Source: UBA6522 sp965262365 (GTDB lineage Bacteria > Pseudomonadota > Gammaproteobacteria > Steroidobacterales > Rariloculaceae). From it: a stretch of 64,000 nt of DNA. The first letter of the stretch is position 1, and the number at the start of each line of letters is the position of its first letter. A model generated the notes under the pieces. The model did not search any database. It saw only the letters and a list, made by a program, of their open reading frames with translations, and had not been told where the DNA came from. The translations under genes and the position numbers were made by a program. Location of the stretch: the NCBI GenBank assembly GCA_965262365.1, contig OZ253541.1, positions 3,658,001 to 3,722,000 on the forward strand, given 5' to 3'. Positions 1 through 8,727 of the stretch are shown here, piece after piece.

Positions 1-2
1 GG

Positions 3-695
3 GCCGTTGACCGGGACTTTGTCTTTCTCATGAGCGCCTACCACATCGAGCCGGGCAGCTACACGCCGCGGGTCCACACCCACACCGACTTCAACCTCTG
101 GACCTGGAACAGCCGCGTCTTCCCGGGCATCGCGCCCCTGGTCATCCGGCAGGGCGACAGGGTCCGCGTCCGGATCGGCAACCTCACCATGACCAATCAC
201 CCCATCCACCTGCACGGGCACTCGTTCGAGGTCACGGGAACCGACGGCGGCTGGGTACCGCCAGCCGCGCGCTGGCCGGAGGCGACCATCGATGTCGGCG
301 TCGGCCAGATGCGCGCCATCGAGTTCGTTGCCGATGCACCCGGCGACTGGGCCTTCCACTGCCACAAGACCCACCACACCATGAACGCCATGGGGCACGA
401 GGTCATGACTTCCATCGGTGTTGACTTCGAGGAGGCCGCGGAGAAGTTGCGCCGCCTCATTCCCCAATACATGGTCATGGGCGATCGCGGCATGGCCGAG
501 ATGGCCTCCATGCAGATGGAACTGCCGGAGAACACGCTGCCCATGATGACGGGCGAGGGTCCGTACGGACCCATCGGGATGGGCGGGATGTTTACTGTTG
601 TCAAGGTACGCACCGATCAGCCGCCCGGTGACTACAACGATCCGGGCTGGTACGAGCCCCCGCCCGGATCCATGGCTTACCGTTCGGAATCCTAG
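3..695 (+). CDS. Multicopper oxidase, C-terminal part (cut by window edge)
   Basis: The reading frame is open to the left edge, so only the last ~230 residues of a larger protein are present. The visible part is the third cupredoxin domain of a multicopper oxidase: HPIHLHGHSFEV supplies His ligands for the type 1/trinuclear sites, and HCHKTHHTMNAMGHEVM resembles the usual HCHxxxHxxxGM closing motif. A Met-rich tail follows (MGDRGMAEMASMQMELPE, then MMTGEG and GMGGM), as in CopA/CueO-like periplasmic copper-detoxifying oxidases. The enzyme would oxidise Cu(I) or phenolic substrates while reducing O2 to water in the periplasm. The N-terminal domains and signal peptide lie outside the window, so the subfamily is uncertain. 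Confidence 0.88.
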   Translation, partial: AVDRDFVFLMSAYHIEPGSYTPRVHTHTDFNLWTWNSRVFPGIAPLVIRQGDRVRVRIGNLTMTNHPIHLHGHSFEVTGTDGGWVPPAARWPEATIDVGVGQMRAIEFVADAPGDWAFHCHKTHHTMNAMGHEVMTSIGVDFEEAAEKLRRLIPQYMVMGDRGMAEMASMQMELPENTLPMMTGEGPYGPIGMGGMFTVVKVRTDQPPGDYNDPGWYEPPPGSMAYRSES

Positions 696-701
696 GATCC
701 A

Positions 702-1517
702 GTGGCCTCGACGACGACTCCACGCCCCACGCGCGACGGAATCCATGAGGCCCCCATCGTGCTGCTGCAGATTACCGACACGCACCTCTTTGCCTCTGCC
801 GACACGACCCATCGCGGCATCAATACCCAGGCATCGCTCGACTCCGTGCTCGCCCGCGCAAGTGCCGATTCCCGCTGGCCCCCGGATGCCATCGTCGTCA
901 CCGGAGACATCGTCCACGACGAGAGCAAGGCCGGGTACCTGCGCTTCCGCCAGACCCTGGAATCCCTTGGACCACCCGCCTTCTGCATTCCGGGCAACCA
1001 CGACGATCCCGCGGTCCTGGAGGAATGCCTTTCGGCGCCGCAGGTTCAAGTGTGCGGCGATACGCGACTGGGTACGTGGCGCTTGATCCTGTTGAACTCA
1101 TTCGGCGAAGGTGAGGTTGCCGGTGCCCTGGCGCCTGCCGAGCTGGCTCGCATGGACGCGACGCTTGAGAAGTCTCCCGATGAGCACACCCTGATCTGCA
1201 TGCATCACCCTCCTCTTCCCATGGGAAGCGCCTGGCTCGACGAGGTCGGACTGCGCGATGCGGGGGCGTTCCTTCAAATCGTCTCGCGACACAGGCAGGT
1301 CCGCGCCGTGCTCTGGGGCCACGTGCACCAGGAATCCGATCGGCATGTCGACAGCGTACGATTCATGAGTACTCCGTCAACCTGTTCACAGTTCCGGCCC
1401 GATAGCGACGAGTTCACTGTGGACAGCCGTCCACCCGGCATGCGGTGGCTAGCGCTGAAACCAGACGGCGGACTGGCCACCGAGGTGATGCGGGTGGCGG
1501 GAACCGTACCGGCATGA
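702..1517 (+). CDS. cpdA: 3',5'-cyclic-nucleotide phosphodiesterase CpdA (Icc family)
   Basis: A 271-residue calcineurin-like metallophosphoesterase. The family metal-binding motifs appear in order: ITDTHL near the N terminus (DxH), VTGDIVHDE (GDxxxD), GNHDDP (GNHD), MHHPPLP and WGHVHQE (GHxH). This order and length match CpdA/Icc, which hydrolyses cAMP and so tempers CRP signalling. The start is a GTG six bases after the oxidase stop; a weak ribosome site leaves the first codon slightly uncertain. It probably shares a transcript with the oxidase upstream. Confidence 0.9.
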   Translation: MASTTTPRPTRDGIHEAPIVLLQITDTHLFASADTTHRGINTQASLDSVLARASADSRWPPDAIVVTGDIVHDESKAGYLRFRQTLESLGPPAFCIPGNHDDPAVLEECLSAPQVQVCGDTRLGTWRLILLNSFGEGEVAGALAPAELARMDATLEKSPDEHTLICMHHPPLPMGSAWLDEVGLRDAGAFLQIVSRHRQVRAVLWGHVHQESDRHVDSVRFMSTPSTCSQFRPDSDEFTVDSRPPGMRWLALKPDGGLATEVMRVAGTVPA

Positions 1518-1612
1518 CGCGCTCGGTCGGCGCGCTGCACCTGGTGGGCGAAGAGAGCGTGGTCGAGTTGCTTCGACAGGAAGGCTACACGGTAACCCTG
1601 GCCAACCCCTGA
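1514..1612 (+). CDS. Possible 32-residue ORF overlapping the cpdA stop
   Basis: An ATG overlaps the cpdA stop codon (ATGA) and opens a frame MTRSVGALHLVGEESVVELL... of 32 residues. The overlap is typical of translational coupling, but the peptide matches no family I recognise, and its end lies inside an 8-bp inverted repeat. It could equally be the chance remains of a longer downstream gene. Confidence 0.25.
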   Translation: MTRSVGALHLVGEESVVELLRQEGYTVTLANP

Positions 1613-1621
1613 AGGCCAGGG
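1596..1621. terminator. Hairpin at the end of the cpdA transcript
   Basis: CCCTGGCC (1596-1603) pairs perfectly with GGCCAGGG (1614-1621) across a 10-base loop. No T-run follows, so intrinsic termination would be weak. It sits between the convergent cpdA and rubredoxin genes, where a terminator is expected. Confidence 0.4.
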
Positions 1622-1656
1622 CCAGTTAACGCTATCCGAGATCGCGGTAACAGGCC

Positions 1657-1842
1657 CTAGATCTCCATCATATCGAAGTCTTCCTTGCCGGCGCCGCAGT
1701 CCGGGCAGTGCCAGGACAGGGGAATATCGTCCCAGCGAGTACCGGGAGCGATGCCTTCCTCGGGTAGTCCCTCGGCTTCGTCGTAGATGAAGCCGCAGAT
1801 AAGGCACATGTACTGCTTCAGGGGCGGGGATTCGACTTGCAT
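1657..1842 (-). CDS. Rubredoxin
   Basis: A 61-residue rubredoxin with two CxxC knuckles, YMCLICGFIYDE and HCPDCGAGKEDF, which bind one iron through four cysteines. The WDDIPLSW stretch before the second knuckle is also typical. It is a cytoplasmic one-electron carrier, for example for alkane hydroxylases or oxygen/superoxide detoxification. I chose the ATG at 1842, four bases after the hspQ stop. A start at 1893 would add 17 residues overlapping hspQ, and rubredoxins normally begin only a few residues before the first knuckle. Likely co-transcribed with hspQ. Confidence 0.9.
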   Translation of the reverse strand: MQVESPPLKQYMCLICGFIYDEAEGLPEEGIAPGTRWDDIPLSWHCPDCGAGKEDFDMMEI

Positions 1843-1846
1843 CGGG

Positions 1847-2173
1847 TCAGTTGCTGCGGGCCCTTGGCTCGTAGAATTCGCCATTGAAGCCATGGAAATA
1901 GCTGTCGATCAATGGCGACTGGATCGGCTCGCGATCAACCGACAGACGCAGATTGCGCTCGGCCACGTAGGTCGTTTGATCGGCATTGTCCACCAGCACA
2001 CGATACCAGGGACGATCCTTCGGGGGCCGGCTGAGAGCGACCTTTTCGTACCATTGTTCGCTCAGCATGAATCTTGGGTCCACGTCATAGACGACACCCC
2101 GGTAACCGAATCGCCGGTGCATCACGATCTGCCCGATGTGGAAGTTGCCGGTCAGTTCAGGGATTTCATTCAC
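1847..2173 (-). CDS. hspQ: Heat-shock protein HspQ (YccV-like)
   Basis: A 108-residue member of the YccV/hemimethylated-DNA-binding family. Visible hallmarks are HIGQIVMHRRFGYRGVVYDV near the N terminus, then WYEKV, the RPWYRVLVDN stretch and TTYVAERNL. In enterobacteria HspQ is a heat-induced protein that helps degrade denatured DnaA and acts as a specificity-enhancing factor for Lon. The length is normal for the family. Rubredoxin follows four bases downstream. No heat-shock promoter was identified with confidence in the 135 bp upstream. Confidence 0.87.
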   Translation of the reverse strand: MNEIPELTGNFHIGQIVMHRRFGYRGVVYDVDPRFMLSEQWYEKVALSRPPKDRPWYRVLVDNADQTTYVAERNLRLSVDREPIQSPLIDSYFHGFNGEFYEPRARSN

Positions 2174-2308
2174 GCCAAGTGTTTCCTTCGAAGTGCGTCA
2201 GGACCGCAGGAGTCGATTTTCTCACAGTCCCCATTGCTCTACGAGTCCCGGAAGCGTGTTTGGTCCCCCCATTTGCGACCGGGCAAATGCAAGACGACGG
2301 CGCGCGCG

Positions 2309-3703
2309 CTACCGTTCGCCTGGGATGGCCGCCCGCGCCCTTTGTCGCAGGGATGCTTCAAGCCGGCCGGGCAGCCCCTGAAACCCCCGATTGGACATAA
2401 CGGCTACCTGGTCGCCCTGCCTCAGCTCCTTCAGCAGTCCCGCGTGTAACTCATCCACGCTTCGCGCGGCGACGAGCTTCGGACCCAGGTCGGCCAATTC
2501 CGATTCAACATTCCAGGCAAGATCGCCGGCCGCCAGTACGAAGACCCTGTCGGCCCCGCTCAGCGCACCGCTCAGGCTGTCCCGATGCACGCCCATCCGC
2601 ATGGTATTGGAGCCTGGCTCGAGCACCGCAACAATGCGGCTGCCGGGCTGGTTGCTGCGCAGTGCTGCGAGGGTCGCCCGGATGGCCGTGGGGTGGTGAG
2701 CAAAATCGTCGTAGAGCGAGATCCCATCGTAGTCGCCTCGCTTTTCCAAGCGCCGCCTTACTCCCTTGAACGTGGAGAGGGCTTCCAGAGCCGTCGCCAC
2801 AGGGACGCCTGCATGGGCCGCGCAACAAACCGCAGCAAGTGCGTTCTCAACATTGTGCTTGCCCAGCAGAGACCAATTCACCTCCCCGAATCGCTCGCCC
2901 TGCCGGTGAACGACGATCGTGGAACCCGGTCCCGCCGGGTCGTGCCCGCCGAACCACGTCGCGCCGCGGTCCTCGGCGCTGAACGTTTCCACGGGCGTCC
3001 AGACCCCTTGCTCCAACAACCGCTCCACGTTGCCGTCGGCGCCGTTGACGGCGACCAGACCGCTGCCGGGAACGGTTCGGAGCAGGTGATGAAACTGGCG
3101 CAGGATCGCATCCAGATCGTCGTAGATGTCAGCGTGATCGTATTCGATATTGGTGATTGCCAGCGTACGCGGACGGTAGTGGACGAATTTGGCGCGCTTG
3201 TCGAAGAAAGCCGTGTCGTATTCGTCGGCCTCGACGACGAAAAATTCCGACGCGCCGAAGCGGGCGGAGACGCCGAAATTGGCCGGCACGCCGCCAATCA
3301 GGAAACCCGGCTCCAATCCGGCATAGTCGAGAATCCAGGCCAGCAGGCTGCTGGTGGTGGTTTTGCCGTGGGTGCCGGCGACCGCCAGGACCCAGCGATC
3401 CCCGAGCACGTGTTCCGCCAGCCACTGCGGGCCGGAATGGAATGGCAGGCTGGAATTCAACAGGGCCTCGACCACATCCCTGCCCCGGCTCATGACGTTG
3501 CCGACCACCACGCAATCGATGTCCTTCTCCAGATGCTTCGGGTGGTAACCCTGGCGGACGGGGATGTCCAACTCGGCGAGCAGATCGCTCATCGGTGGAT
3601 AAACGTTCTCATCGGAGCCCGAGACCCGGTGACCCGCCGCCTTGGCGAGCGCAGCGACGCCACCCATGAAGGTGCCGCAGATTCCCAGAATGTGAACGCG
3701 CAT
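2309..3703 (-). CDS. mpl: UDP-MurNAc:L-Ala-gamma-D-Glu-meso-DAP ligase Mpl
   Basis: A 464-residue Mur-ligase homologue that recycles cell-wall tripeptide by joining L-Ala-gamma-D-Glu-meso-DAP to UDP-MurNAc in the cytoplasm. MRVHILGICGTFMGGVAAL opens the Rossmann-like N domain, VAGTHGKTTTSSLLAW is the Mur ATP loop, and VVEADEYDTAFFDKRAKFVH and YDDFAHHPTAIRATLAALR are typical of Mpl rather than MurC. The frame extends 21 residues upstream, but the ATG at 3703 gives the canonical start. Transcribed divergently from rnd. Confidence 0.94.
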   Translation of the reverse strand: MRVHILGICGTFMGGVAALAKAAGHRVSGSDENVYPPMSDLLAELDIPVRQGYHPKHLEKDIDCVVVGNVMSRGRDVVEALLNSSLPFHSGPQWLAEHVLGDRWVLAVAGTHGKTTTSSLLAWILDYAGLEPGFLIGGVPANFGVSARFGASEFFVVEADEYDTAFFDKRAKFVHYRPRTLAITNIEYDHADIYDDLDAILRQFHHLLRTVPGSGLVAVNGADGNVERLLEQGVWTPVETFSAEDRGATWFGGHDPAGPGSTIVVHRQGERFGEVNWSLLGKHNVENALAAVCCAAHAGVPVATALEALSTFKGVRRRLEKRGDYDGISLYDDFAHHPTAIRATLAALRSNQPGSRIVAVLEPGSNTMRMGVHRDSLSGALSGADRVFVLAAGDLAWNVESELADLGPKLVAARSVDELHAGLLKELRQGDQVAVMSNRGFQGLPGRLEASLRQRARAAIPGER

Positions 3704-3772
3704 GGAGCGATTACCGGTAACGGGGAGTGATTGGCTCACAGGTGAAGCAATAGTGTACTGTCTCACAAATCC

Positions 3773-4846
3773 GTGACCGATTCAGAACGACTCGTTGACA
3801 CCCCGCAAGGCTTGGTGGCCCTGGTTCACGCCATCGCCGACGCACCCGTGGTTGCCCTGGATACCGAGTTCGTTCGGGAGCAGACGTACTATCCGCGGCT
3901 GTGCCTGATCCAGGTCGCGACACCGGACGTTTTGGCGTGCGTCGACTGCGTCGCCGACATGGATCTGAACCCCCTGTTCTCAGCCCTGCTCGCGCCCGGG
4001 CGTACCTGGCTTCTGCACAGCGCCCGACAGGACCTGGAGGCCATGGAGCGACACATGTTTCGATTGCCCGCCGGGCTGATCGACACGCAGATCGCCGCGG
4101 CCCTGCTGGGCAAGACGCCCCAGATAGGTCTGCAGGACCTCGTCGCGGAGGAATTGAACGTCCACCTCGACAAGGGTTTCACGCGCACCAACTGGGCCGC
4201 CCGGCCACTGCCCGACGGGGCGCTGCAGTATGCGCTGGACGATGTCCGCCACTTGTTCGCGCTGTGGGGAATTCTGCGTGAAACGTTGCACGATCTGGAC
4301 CGACTGGATTGGTTCGAGGAAGACTGTCGGACCGCGCTTGAAACGCCCGTGCTCGCCCCGCCCATTGCGCTTTGGTCGCGGCTAAAACGCGTCCGAGCCC
4401 TGGACGCCAGAACCAGGTGCGCCGCCCTGGCGCTGGTGGAATGGCGCGAGCGGTCCGCTCAGCGGTCGAACCGGCCGCGGCGCTGGCTCTGCAGCGACGA
4501 ACTGCTGGTGCGCATCGCCAAAGCGATGCCGAGCCGCCCTGACGCCCTTTCGCACATCCCGGAGTTGCCAAAGCGATTTGCGCGGCGTTTCGGCGACGAA
4601 ATCATTTCCTCGATCGCCGGGTCCGAGACCGTGAACAATCTTCGCCTGGTCGATGTGCAACGGCCACCGATCCAGGACGGGAAGCTCAAGAGATTGCGCG
4701 ACGGGGCCGGCCAGCGCGCCAGTAGACTGAACATCGATCCGCAGGTACTGGCAACCCGCCAGGAACTCATCGACCTGCTCAGGGGAACGCCATCCGGTCG
4801 AATCGCCGACGGCTGGCGGTGGAACGAGTTGAAGGGGCTGGTGTAG
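3773..4846 (+). CDS. rnd: Ribonuclease D
   Basis: A 357-residue 3'-to-5' exoribonuclease acting on tRNA precursors and other structured RNAs. The DEDD exonuclease domain shows LDTEFVREQTYYPRL (DxE), LLHSARQDLEAM and YALDDVRHLFALW (Yx3D); HRDC-type helical domains fill the second half. The start is GTG at 3773, divergent from mpl. A shrunken second copy, made only of this gene's first ~51 and last ~75 bases, lies at 10846-10965, with an accessory island between the two. Confidence 0.93.
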   Translation: MTDSERLVDTPQGLVALVHAIADAPVVALDTEFVREQTYYPRLCLIQVATPDVLACVDCVADMDLNPLFSALLAPGRTWLLHSARQDLEAMERHMFRLPAGLIDTQIAAALLGKTPQIGLQDLVAEELNVHLDKGFTRTNWAARPLPDGALQYALDDVRHLFALWGILRETLHDLDRLDWFEEDCRTALETPVLAPPIALWSRLKRVRALDARTRCAALALVEWRERSAQRSNRPRRWLCSDELLVRIAKAMPSRPDALSHIPELPKRFARRFGDEIISSIAGSETVNNLRLVDVQRPPIQDGKLKRLRDGAGQRASRLNIDPQVLATRQELIDLLRGTPSGRIADGWRWNELKGLV

Positions 4847-4915
4847 CGCGACTCAACTCACACGTAAACAAATTTTACCGTAGCTCTGGTAGAACTAGCT
4901 TGTTGCCACAGGATG

Positions 4916-6172
4916 CTAAGCCACTTTCTGGAACTGGAGAATTGCCTCTCGCCTCAGCCGATTGCCAAGCGCTGTCGTTCGCGACTGTTTCGATGGAGGA
5001 GGCAGATATCTTCGATTCGCAGGCAGATCCCGGGAACGGCGCGAAACGCATCGAAGTCCGACTGTGTTAGCAACGGCCTCGACGATTATGGCATTGGGGA
5101 TAAATGTACCGCGCACCGTGTTTTCCCCAACCACATACACCGCCTTTCCATCGTCCGCCAGAACTCGGGAGGTTTCGGAAACAGAGCGCTGCATATCGCG
5201 AATGTAGCGAGCGAGTATCGCCTCCTGTCTCGCGGGCAGTTTTGGCTGCAACTTCAGTTCAGACAGTATTGTTTCAGTTACTTGATCATCACATGGGTTC
5301 ATTCCCACTTCAGTACCAACCGTCCTTGCTCGAAGGCAGCGGAGCCCGCCAATGGAGTACCCCATCCACACCAGAGAAAATTTGCTGCATCTTAAGTAGT
5401 CAATTGCGTTCAAGTACGGCGGAGACGTGATTACCAAATCGACAGATTCGTCCAAGATATCCAGGTGCCGGGCATCCCCTTCGTACACTTGTGCCGCAGG
5501 GCCAAGTGTACGGCTCCTGCTGTCAATGCAGTTAGTAGTGACGCGATTCACGGCTGACAGAAACTTGCGAAAGGGTTTTTCTGGGGCACGTTTGAACTTC
5601 CGGTGTGGCCGACTATGTGAGAGGTCCATCGCCAGCGATGCACCGGATTGTTTACTGATAATGAGACGCGAGAAGGCGCACCACAGCGCTTCGCGGATCG
5701 TGCGATCTTGAGCCCCTTCTATAGCCGTTGCGAGCGAGGTTAGCTGCCGTCGTGCGTAGTCATCGAACCAATACCGCGTAAACTGGCGAGTTTCGGAGTC
5801 TGCGTTCTTGGGATACGCATCCCGTGTCGGCAACGATGCGAAGATTCGGCGGGCATCCTCCAGCACCGTGACAGCTATTTCTCGAACGGCTTCCAAGTCA
5901 ATGGCAGTTGTCCAGACTCTGGAAATCAGCACGGCAAGAGGATCAAGGTCGATGCCGACCGCTTGATGACCTTTGGAATGCGCGACGGCGAGCACTGTGC
6001 CGGACCCCGACATCGGATCGAGAATGCGCATGGGGCTTCGACACTTTGCGATCACGTCAAGAGCTAGGCCAGGCGCCATTCGCGCAGGGAACGGATGCAC
6101 GGGGCGGCGTCCCAATATTTCATATACGCTTTTTTCGCGACACTTGGTCATCGTATCCGGTTCTCTCTTCAT
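4916..6172 (-). CDS. DNA methyltransferase of a restriction-modification operon
   Basis: A 418-residue DNA amino-methyltransferase. Motif I (SAM binding) is LDPMSGSGTV at residues 51-60, followed by the acidic AVGIDLDPLAV; catalytic motif IV is TSPPY at 249-253. SPPY-type motifs occur in N4-cytosine and some N6-adenine methylases. The gap of nearly 190 residues between the motifs probably holds target-recognition or helical material. The ATG overlaps the stop of the GHKL ATPase (ATGA), so the two are translationally coupled. The natural reading is the protective methylase of that restriction system. The gene converges on rnd; the target site cannot be read from sequence. Confidence 0.85.
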   Translation of the reverse strand: MKREPDTMTKCREKSVYEILGRRPVHPFPARMAPGLALDVIAKCRSPMRILDPMSGSGTVLAVAHSKGHQAVGIDLDPLAVLISRVWTTAIDLEAVREIAVTVLEDARRIFASLPTRDAYPKNADSETRQFTRYWFDDYARRQLTSLATAIEGAQDRTIREALWCAFSRLIISKQSGASLAMDLSHSRPHRKFKRAPEKPFRKFLSAVNRVTTNCIDSRSRTLGPAAQVYEGDARHLDILDESVDLVITSPPYLNAIDYLRCSKFSLVWMGYSIGGLRCLRARTVGTEVGMNPCDDQVTETILSELKLQPKLPARQEAILARYIRDMQRSVSETSRVLADDGKAVYVVGENTVRGTFIPNAIIVEAVANTVGLRCVSRRSRDLPANRRYLPPPSKQSRTTALGNRLRREAILQFQKVA

Positions 6173-8727
6173 TGTTCATCCAGCGGATAGTCCTGCATGG
6201 CGGCTTCTATGGCTGCGACTACATTTTCCGCGCTCTGATCGAGCTCGACCGTGCTGGAACTCGCAAACATGGCGCCCGGAGCCATTTGCGCCATTCCCCT
6301 ACACAACTCGAAGAGATCCTCATCCGTCTCGTACTCGACAGGAGGCATCAAGTGCGAGAGAGCAACCCGAAGCGCAGAATATTGCACTGGCGCTTTCTTG
6401 TATTTCTTTTGCTGCGCCTCGATTGTCTCGACGATCCTTCGGTAAGGAGGTTTTTCCACGACGGCCTGACGAATCGTATCGACCCATGCAGCGCTTTCCT
6501 CGGGAAGACTGCACTCCTGAAATAATTCCCGAAGTTTTTGAAGACCGACTTGTTTAACAGGCCGAAGCCGCACGAGCTTGGCGAGATCATCCACGGTAAT
6601 GAGGGTAATGGTCTTGGCCTCCCCGAACGCGCTCGACTTTTCCCGGTCGGCGTTGATCTGCTCTCCCAAGGCCGAGGTGTGCCCTTGGGAGGTGGGAAAT
6701 GCCGGTCCAATGACGATCGCATGCTCGCATTCGCGTTTATCCCGATGACGAGCGATCCCGGCGATTCCGACACTCTTCGCAGAAACCGCTGCACGCGATG
6801 TCTCCTTACTCTTTGCCTCAAGGCTCACCCTGTAGTGCCGAGACCTTCCCTTTTCATCCGCGGACAAGTGCGCAGCGGCCACTCCATCCGGCTCACCTTT
6901 CTTGCCAAGAGGAGTTACGTCGAAACCAAGGCTGCGGAATGCGTCGCAGACTGCCGTCTCAAGACGATCCGGGCTGTTACGCGCATCCGAGAGTGTATTG
7001 GCCACGGACAAGGCACTCTGTCGCCCTGATTCATTGGTGAGGTTTCGCAGGAGTTGATCGCGCGCCGAGAGAAAATCTTCGATGTTCGACGACTTGACCT
7101 TAATTGCATGTAAGTGTGCCTCCATGAGAACTTCGGCCATCGCCAGTAGCTCCAACGGCTGGCCCAGCTTCTTGTTCGTAAACTCATCGTGGAAAGCCGC
7201 GACAAAGGGATGCCATCCATTTAGACGCAAAGTACCCGACTGCGTGTCGAACCTGGCGATACCGTCGCGTGACGAACCCTTGAAGTCGACGTTGACGCCG
7301 GTTATGAACGTTTCGGCCTCTTCGGCTGCCCGTTTTTCGAGATCAACGAAGAATGCTTCCCATTCCTCATCCGATTCGTACTCAGGGATGATCAGATGGC
7401 GGGACTTGGCCTTGCCGTTCGCAACCGCTCGCGACAAATCCACGATAGGTCGGCGAGACAAGCTGGCAGGACTGGCGGCGAGTACACGAGCCAACTTCGC
7501 CCCTGGTGCTTCCTCACTATCGTGAGTGTCGATCTCGGGACGGACCGCATTGAAGATTGCTCGCAGTACGTCTTGGGCCGTATCGAGCATTGGGCCTTCG
7601 CCGATTGCCTCCCGATTCGATCGGAGTCCTGCATCCAATCCGTCCATGTGGACTACGAGCCGGAAGCGGCCGAACGTACCGTGTCTCAATTCGTTTGGAG
7701 AGATACCGAAGTGCCCGTCGTCAACATTGAGGAGCCTTCCGTACACGTAAACGAAGAATCCGTGGCTCCGGCCAATCTCGTCAGATTTCCCGGTCAGGAG
7801 GTCCTTGTACGCTTCCGCGTACCCCGTGATACGCCCGAGCCCGGGCACGTCGAGCCCGAAGCGATGCTCGCTGGACCCGGCGATGTTGACATCTTCTGAG
7901 GCCGTAATGGACTTGGGGCTTGGTCTGGGAAGGTCCGTCAGATCCTTACCGAGAACCCACCGCTTGAGCAGCCCCTTACCTTCCTTGCTCGATTCCAACT
8001 CTTGGCCGTTCAGCCAGATACCAAAGTCGGGCCGGAGGGGCAAAGCGGTGCGGAGGACCCATCCGAGAGTTCCCGGCTTGATTTCGTGCACCTTGGGCTT
8101 GAGCGACGACATGACGCTGAGCGTCCAGGATTTTGGACTTCCCTTGCCGAACAGCACGGTCTTCGCTGTCTTGAACGCTGCGGTGCCTACCCACGGCTCG
8201 ACTGCTTCCTTCGCTTGCTGCTCGGTCAGCTCTCGGAGCGCGAGCCTGATAAGGGTTTTCGGTTCGACCTCCTGATCGACCCGTCTGTCGATCATTCGGT
8301 AGTCCATGGACGTGGAGTAGTACGTGCCACTGCACTTGCTTATGTGCGTCAGACGATTGGCAAGCACATAGGTGGCCAGCTTTCCGATTCCGAACTTTCC
8401 TATCTGCTGTCTGCCTCTCGGGAGTGTCGATAGCTTGCGCTTGTTGCTGATGCCGATGAGCCAGTGGCGTTTGAGGCCATCCTGATCCATCCCCTCACCG
8501 TCATCGAACACCGCAATCGTCGCATCCTGATCGTGCAGTTTCGAGGAGAGGAGTACATGCACTCTTCGGGCTCCGGCGTCGAAGGAATTGGCTACGAGTT
8601 CCTCGACCGCCTTGTTCGGGCTCGTGTAGAGCCCTTCGGAGAACAGTTCGACGATTCTGTAGCTGAGACGGACCTCAATATTATCGGTCTCATCACCTAT
8701 AGCTGCGAAAGTCGGTGCATTGGTCAT
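6169..8727 (-). CDS. GHKL (MORC/MutL-like) ATPase with C-terminal nuclease-like domain
   Basis: An 852-residue protein. The N-terminal third is a GHKL ATPase: N box VEELVANSFDAGA with the metal-binding Asn at 47, G1 box DDGEGM at 75-80, and G2 box GKFGIGKLA at 110-118. Around residues 585-645 a restriction-endonuclease-like pattern appears: an acidic LETAV helix (E590), GEPDG (D614) and SLEAKSK (E637-x-K639). GHKL ATPases fused to nuclease domains beside methylases are an established theme of prokaryotic MORC/MutL-type restriction systems. I therefore infer an ATP-dependent restriction factor paired with the downstream methylase. The ATG at 8727 overlaps the upstream ORF's stop; a start at 8781 is also open. 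The nuclease assignment is motif-level only. Confidence 0.8.
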   Translation of the reverse strand: MTNAPTFAAIGDETDNIEVRLSYRIVELFSEGLYTSPNKAVEELVANSFDAGARRVHVLLSSKLHDQDATIAVFDDGEGMDQDGLKRHWLIGISNKRKLSTLPRGRQQIGKFGIGKLATYVLANRLTHISKCSGTYYSTSMDYRMIDRRVDQEVEPKTLIRLALRELTEQQAKEAVEPWVGTAAFKTAKTVLFGKGSPKSWTLSVMSSLKPKVHEIKPGTLGWVLRTALPLRPDFGIWLNGQELESSKEGKGLLKRWVLGKDLTDLPRPSPKSITASEDVNIAGSSEHRFGLDVPGLGRITGYAEAYKDLLTGKSDEIGRSHGFFVYVYGRLLNVDDGHFGISPNELRHGTFGRFRLVVHMDGLDAGLRSNREAIGEGPMLDTAQDVLRAIFNAVRPEIDTHDSEEAPGAKLARVLAASPASLSRRPIVDLSRAVANGKAKSRHLIIPEYESDEEWEAFFVDLEKRAAEEAETFITGVNVDFKGSSRDGIARFDTQSGTLRLNGWHPFVAAFHDEFTNKKLGQPLELLAMAEVLMEAHLHAIKVKSSNIEDFLSARDQLLRNLTNESGRQSALSVANTLSDARNSPDRLETAVCDAFRSLGFDVTPLGKKGEPDGVAAAHLSADEKGRSRHYRVSLEAKSKETSRAAVSAKSVGIAGIARHRDKRECEHAIVIGPAFPTSQGHTSALGEQINADREKSSAFGEAKTITLITVDDLAKLVRLRPVKQVGLQKLRELFQECSLPEESAAWVDTIRQAVVEKPPYRRIVETIEAQQKKYKKAPVQYSALRVALSHLMPPVEYETDEDLFELCRGMAQMAPGAMFASSSTVELDQSAENVVAAIEAAMQDYPLDEQ

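Noticed and set aside
4772..4846. The 3' end of rnd as a classical integrase attachment site repeated at 10891-10965
   Set aside because: The far copy also contains the 5' start of rnd, identity is only about 75 percent, and no integrase gene is present, so an att-site duplication is not the simplest explanation.
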